From positions 1 to 8,804 of the forward strand of contig DITY01000199.1 of assembly GCA_002422955.1 (NCBI GenBank): 8,804 nucleotides of DNA, in the 5' to 3' direction. This document shows positions 6,366 through 8,804 of the stretch, in pieces. The notes under the pieces were generated by a model that saw only the letters and a program-made list of their open reading frames with translations, did no database searches and was not told the origin of the DNA. Position 1 is the stretch's first letter, and every line of letters begins with the position of its first letter. The DNA comes from Planctomycetaceae bacterium UBA6172. GTDB lineage: Bacteria; Planctomycetota; Planctomycetia; Pirellulales; Pirellulaceae. A program made the translations under genes and the position numbers.

Positions 6366-8199
6366 CGCAGCCCTGTTGGAGGCTTCTCAAGCCGCGGGTC
6401 CCGTCCGCGCTCGGGTCTTGGGCGTCAACGGCAACATCGTTCGGATCGAAGTCGAGTCCGGCGCGATCATGAAAAACGAGGTCGCCTTCGTGCGCGTCGG
6501 CGATGAGCGGTTGAAGTCCGAAGTGCTACGGGTCTACGGCAAGGTCGCCGACTTGCAGGTCTTCGAGGATACCGACGGCATCCGCTACGGCGATCCGGTC
6601 GAATTGACCGGACAGATGCTCTCCTTGACCCTCGGCCCTGGGATGCTCGGCGTGATCTACGACGGGCTGCAAAACCCGTTGGTCAGCCTCGCCGAGATGG
6701 ACGGCTTCTTCTTGAAACGAGGTCGCGACCTGTACTCGCTCAACCCCACGCAAACTTGGGATTTCGAACCGGCCAAGAAACCGGGCGATCGGGTGCAAGC
6801 CGGAGACACGCTCGGCTATGTCAATGAAAAGAACATCCGGCACCGGATCATGGCCCCCTTTGACATGCAGGGTGCGGCCGAGGTGCTGTCGATCGAATCC
6901 GGATCGCGGACTTGCCGTCAGGTGGTCGCCGTCCTCAAGGATCAGCGCGGCCGCAACCGGGAAGTGACGCTGACCCAAGATTGGCCGGTGCGGCGTCCGA
7001 TCCCGGACGTCATGCAGCGGGCCCGGTTGGTGGAACGGCGGTTCCCCAGCGAGCCGCTGATCACGACCACCCGTATCATCGACACCTTCTTCCCGATCGC
7101 GCGTGGCGGAACGGCTTGCGTCCCGGGCCCGTTCGGCGCCGGCAAGACGGTGTTGCAAGGTCTGATCGCCCGGTACTGCACCGTCGACATCGTGATCGTG
7201 GTCGCCTGTGGCGAACGGGCCGGCGAGGTCGTCGAAACGATCCACGATTTCGCCGAAATGCCCGACCCGCGAACCGGTGGCAAGTTGATGGACCGCACCA
7301 TCATCATCTGCAATACCTCGTCGATGCCGGTCGCGGCCCGGGAAGCCTCGATCTATACCGGGATCACCCTGGGCGAGTACTACCGCCAGATGGGTCTCGA
7401 CGTGATGCTGCTCGCCGATTCGACATCGCGGTGGGCGCAGGCGATGCGGGAAACCTCGGGGCGTTTGGAAGAGATTCCGGGCGAGGAAGCCTTCCCCGCC
7501 TACCTCGACTCGGCGATCAAGGGCGTTTACGAGCGGGCCGGGGTGCTGAAACTGAACGACGGCTCGACAGGCAGCCTGACCATGATCGGCTCGGTTTCGC
7601 CAGCCGGCGGTAACTTCGAAGAACCGGTCACGCAGGCGACCCTCGGCACCGTCAAATGCTTCCTCGGGCTCTCCTATGCTCGGGCCTACAAACGGTTCTT
7701 CCCCGCCATCGAACCGCTGATCTCGTGGTCGCGTTATCGCGAGCAGCTCAAGCCCTACTTCGACGCGAACCTTCATCCGCATTGGACCGAATTGGTCTCG
7801 CAGACCCACGAACTGCTGCGGAAGGGTGAAAACATCTTCCAAATGATGCAGGTCACCGGCGAAGAAGGGGTCTCGATTCAGGACTACGTCGTCTATCAAA
7901 AGTCGCTGTTCCTCGACATGGTGTACTTGCAGCAGGACGCCTTCGATAAGGTCGACGTGACGGTCCCCATCGCCCGCCAACAGGCGAGCTTCCTGCTGTG
8001 CAAGCGGATCATCGATCGGGATTATCAGTTCGAGACCAAAGCCGACGCGCTCGCCTTCTTCACTCGGATGACCGGGCTGTTCAAGAACTTGAACTATGCC
8101 CCGTTCGAGTCGGAGGAGTATGCGAAATACGTCTCCCAGATCGACTCCCTGGATAAGGCCGCCTACGCTGGCAAAGGCGAACCCGAATCCGTCGGTTGA
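6343..8199 (+). CDS. atpA: V/A-type ATPase subunit A (catalytic)
   Basis: Subunit A hydrolyses or makes ATP in the A3B3 head. The product is 618 aa, normal for A and longer than F-type beta. The P-loop GPFGAGKT spans residues 262-269 (K268, T269). The catalytic glutamate is E291 in VACGERAGE. The Walker B strand is VMLLADSTSRW (354-364, D359). The A-specific non-homologous insert lies between the N-terminal barrel and the P-loop (about 110-200). Segments such as CNTSSMPVAAREASIYTGIT and SGRLEEIPGEEAFPAYL are diagnostic and of the chlamydial/Bacteroidetes flavour. The start is GTG, backed by GAGGAG 7 nt upstream, and it overlaps the DUF2764-like gene by 23 nt. It is the last ATPase gene, about 4.2 kb from its partner B, an unusual separation. 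Confidence 0.97.
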   Translation: MNTQNPSNAALLEASQAAGPVRARVLGVNGNIVRIEVESGAIMKNEVAFVRVGDERLKSEVLRVYGKVADLQVFEDTDGIRYGDPVELTGQMLSLTLGPGMLGVIYDGLQNPLVSLAEMDGFFLKRGRDLYSLNPTQTWDFEPAKKPGDRVQAGDTLGYVNEKNIRHRIMAPFDMQGAAEVLSIESGSRTCRQVVAVLKDQRGRNREVTLTQDWPVRRPIPDVMQRARLVERRFPSEPLITTTRIIDTFFPIARGGTACVPGPFGAGKTVLQGLIARYCTVDIVIVVACGERAGEVVETIHDFAEMPDPRTGGKLMDRTIIICNTSSMPVAAREASIYTGITLGEYYRQMGLDVMLLADSTSRWAQAMRETSGRLEEIPGEEAFPAYLDSAIKGVYERAGVLKLNDGSTGSLTMIGSVSPAGGNFEEPVTQATLGTVKCFLGLSYARAYKRFFPAIEPLISWSRYREQLKPYFDANLHPHWTELVSQTHELLRKGENIFQMMQVTGEEGVSIQDYVVYQKSLFLDMVYLQQDAFDKVDVTVPIARQQASFLLCKRIIDRDYQFETKADALAFFTRMTGLFKNLNYAPFESEEYAKYVSQIDSLDKAAYAGKGEPESVG

Positions 8200-8244
8200 T
8201 GCCCCCGAGCCGTCCCCTCCGCCACCCGCATTCACGACAAGACG

Positions 8245-8804
8245 ATGAACACGACGCGACACGATTTGGTGATTCTCGGCGGCGGCCCCGCCGGTTATGT
8301 GGCCGCCATTCGAGCGGCTCAGCTCGGCATGAACGTCGCCTGCATCGACGAGAATGATCGCTTCGGCGGCACCTGCCTGCGGGTCGGCTGCATCCCCAGC
8401 AAGGCGCTGCTGGAATCGAGCCACCTGTACACCGAGGCGAAGCATCACTTCGCCGCCCACGGGCTGAAGGTCGGCGGCCTGGAGTTTGACCTGCCGACGA
8501 TGATGGCTCGCAAAACCAAAATCGTCGACACGCTGACCGGCGGCATCGACATGCTCTTCAAGCAACGCGGCGTGATTCCCTATCGGGGACGTGGACGGCT
8601 CCGCGACGTCGAAACGATCGAAGTGACCCTCAGCGATGGGGAGCGACTGTTGGTCCATGGCGACAAACTGATGCTCTGCCCCGGCAGTCGACCGATGGCC
8701 CTGCCGATGATCGAAGAGGATGGCGACCGGATCGGCAATAGCACCACCGCATTGTCCTTTCCCGATGTCCCCAAGCGACTGGTCGTGATCGGTGGCGGTT
8801 ATAT
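8245..8804 (+). CDS. lpdA: Dihydrolipoamide dehydrogenase (E3), N-terminal part (cut by right edge)
   Basis: E3 is the FAD enzyme that reoxidises dihydrolipoyl groups of 2-oxoacid dehydrogenase complexes and the glycine cleavage system, passing electrons to NAD+. The first 186 codons are present. They show the FAD-binding GGGPAGYVAAIRAAQLG (residues 12-28) and the redox-active disulfide GGTCLRVGCIPSKALL with C44 and C49. The usual motif is CLNVGC, so Arg replaces Asn. The start of the NAD-binding fold, LVVIGGGY, appears at the window edge. The catalytic His/Glu and the dimer domain lie outside. The ATG at 8245 is 45 nt after the A stop, with no terminator-like hairpin between and no strong Shine-Dalgarno, so read-through from the ATPase operon is possible. 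Other flavin disulfide reductases such as mercuric reductase share these motifs, but the CIPSKALL context favours E3. Confidence 0.93.
   Translation, partial: MNTTRHDLVILGGGPAGYVAAIRAAQLGMNVACIDENDRFGGTCLRVGCIPSKALLESSHLYTEAKHHFAAHGLKVGGLEFDLPTMMARKTKIVDTLTGGIDMLFKQRGVIPYRGRGRLRDVETIEVTLSDGERLLVHGDKLMLCPGSRPMALPMIEEDGDRIGNSTTALSFPDVPKRLVVIGGGY

Noticed and set aside
6526..8658. A 710-codon open frame on the minus strand across subunit A and into lpdA
   Set aside because: It lies antisense to two genes with clear motifs, has no recognisable domain, and its Arg/Asp/Gly/His-rich composition is that of a reverse shadow of GC-rich coding DNA.

Overview
The window holds a compact operon for a bacterial V/A-type rotary ATPase, flanked by two partial housekeeping genes. 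I infer a member of the Planctomycetota, probably Pirellulaceae-like. The grounds are GC-rich coding sequence and V-ATPase subunits that resemble the chlamydial/spirochaete/Bacteroidetes-type bacterial V-ATPase rather than the Enterococcus or Thermus type. The assignment comes from memory of these families, not from a search.

Layout. The minus strand from the left edge to about 419 carries the N-terminal part of moaA (radical-SAM GTP 3',8-cyclase, molybdenum cofactor synthesis). A divergent spacer of about 344 nt (420-763) follows. It holds a nested inverted repeat with two alternative stems, a repeated TGACTARCCC motif and an AT-rich patch, and presumably the promoters for both directions. 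The plus strand then reads B (764-2101), D (2085-2690), I (2706-4568), K (4568-5029), E (5037-5675), a DUF2764-like protein (5676-6365) and A (6343-8199). The genes overlap or sit 0-15 nt apart throughout. After 45 nt comes the N-terminal part of a dihydrolipoamide dehydrogenase (lpdA, 8245 to the right edge).

How the genes work together. A and B form the catalytic A3B3 head and D is the central axle. E is the peripheral stalk. I is the membrane stator with the essential arginine, and K is the four-helix proteolipid of the ion-carrying ring. No recognisable C, F or G/H subunit gene is present. The DUF2764-like gene sits between E and A, where other operons carry subunit C, and is the best local candidate for a coupling part.

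Most interesting points: (1) the order B-D-I-K-E-DUF2764-A is a circular permutation of the order E-DUF2764-A-B-D-I-K that I recall for Chlamydia and Bacteroidetes, so the A and B genes lie at opposite ends; (2) the K subunit keeps, at matching spacing, the residues that bind Na+ in the Enterococcus hirae K ring (one as Thr to Ser), suggesting a Na+-coupled enzyme; (3) the DUF2764-like protein may replace missing central-stalk parts; (4) the leader between moaA and B has possible regulatory structure. No mobile element, CRISPR array, tRNA or rRNA was seen.
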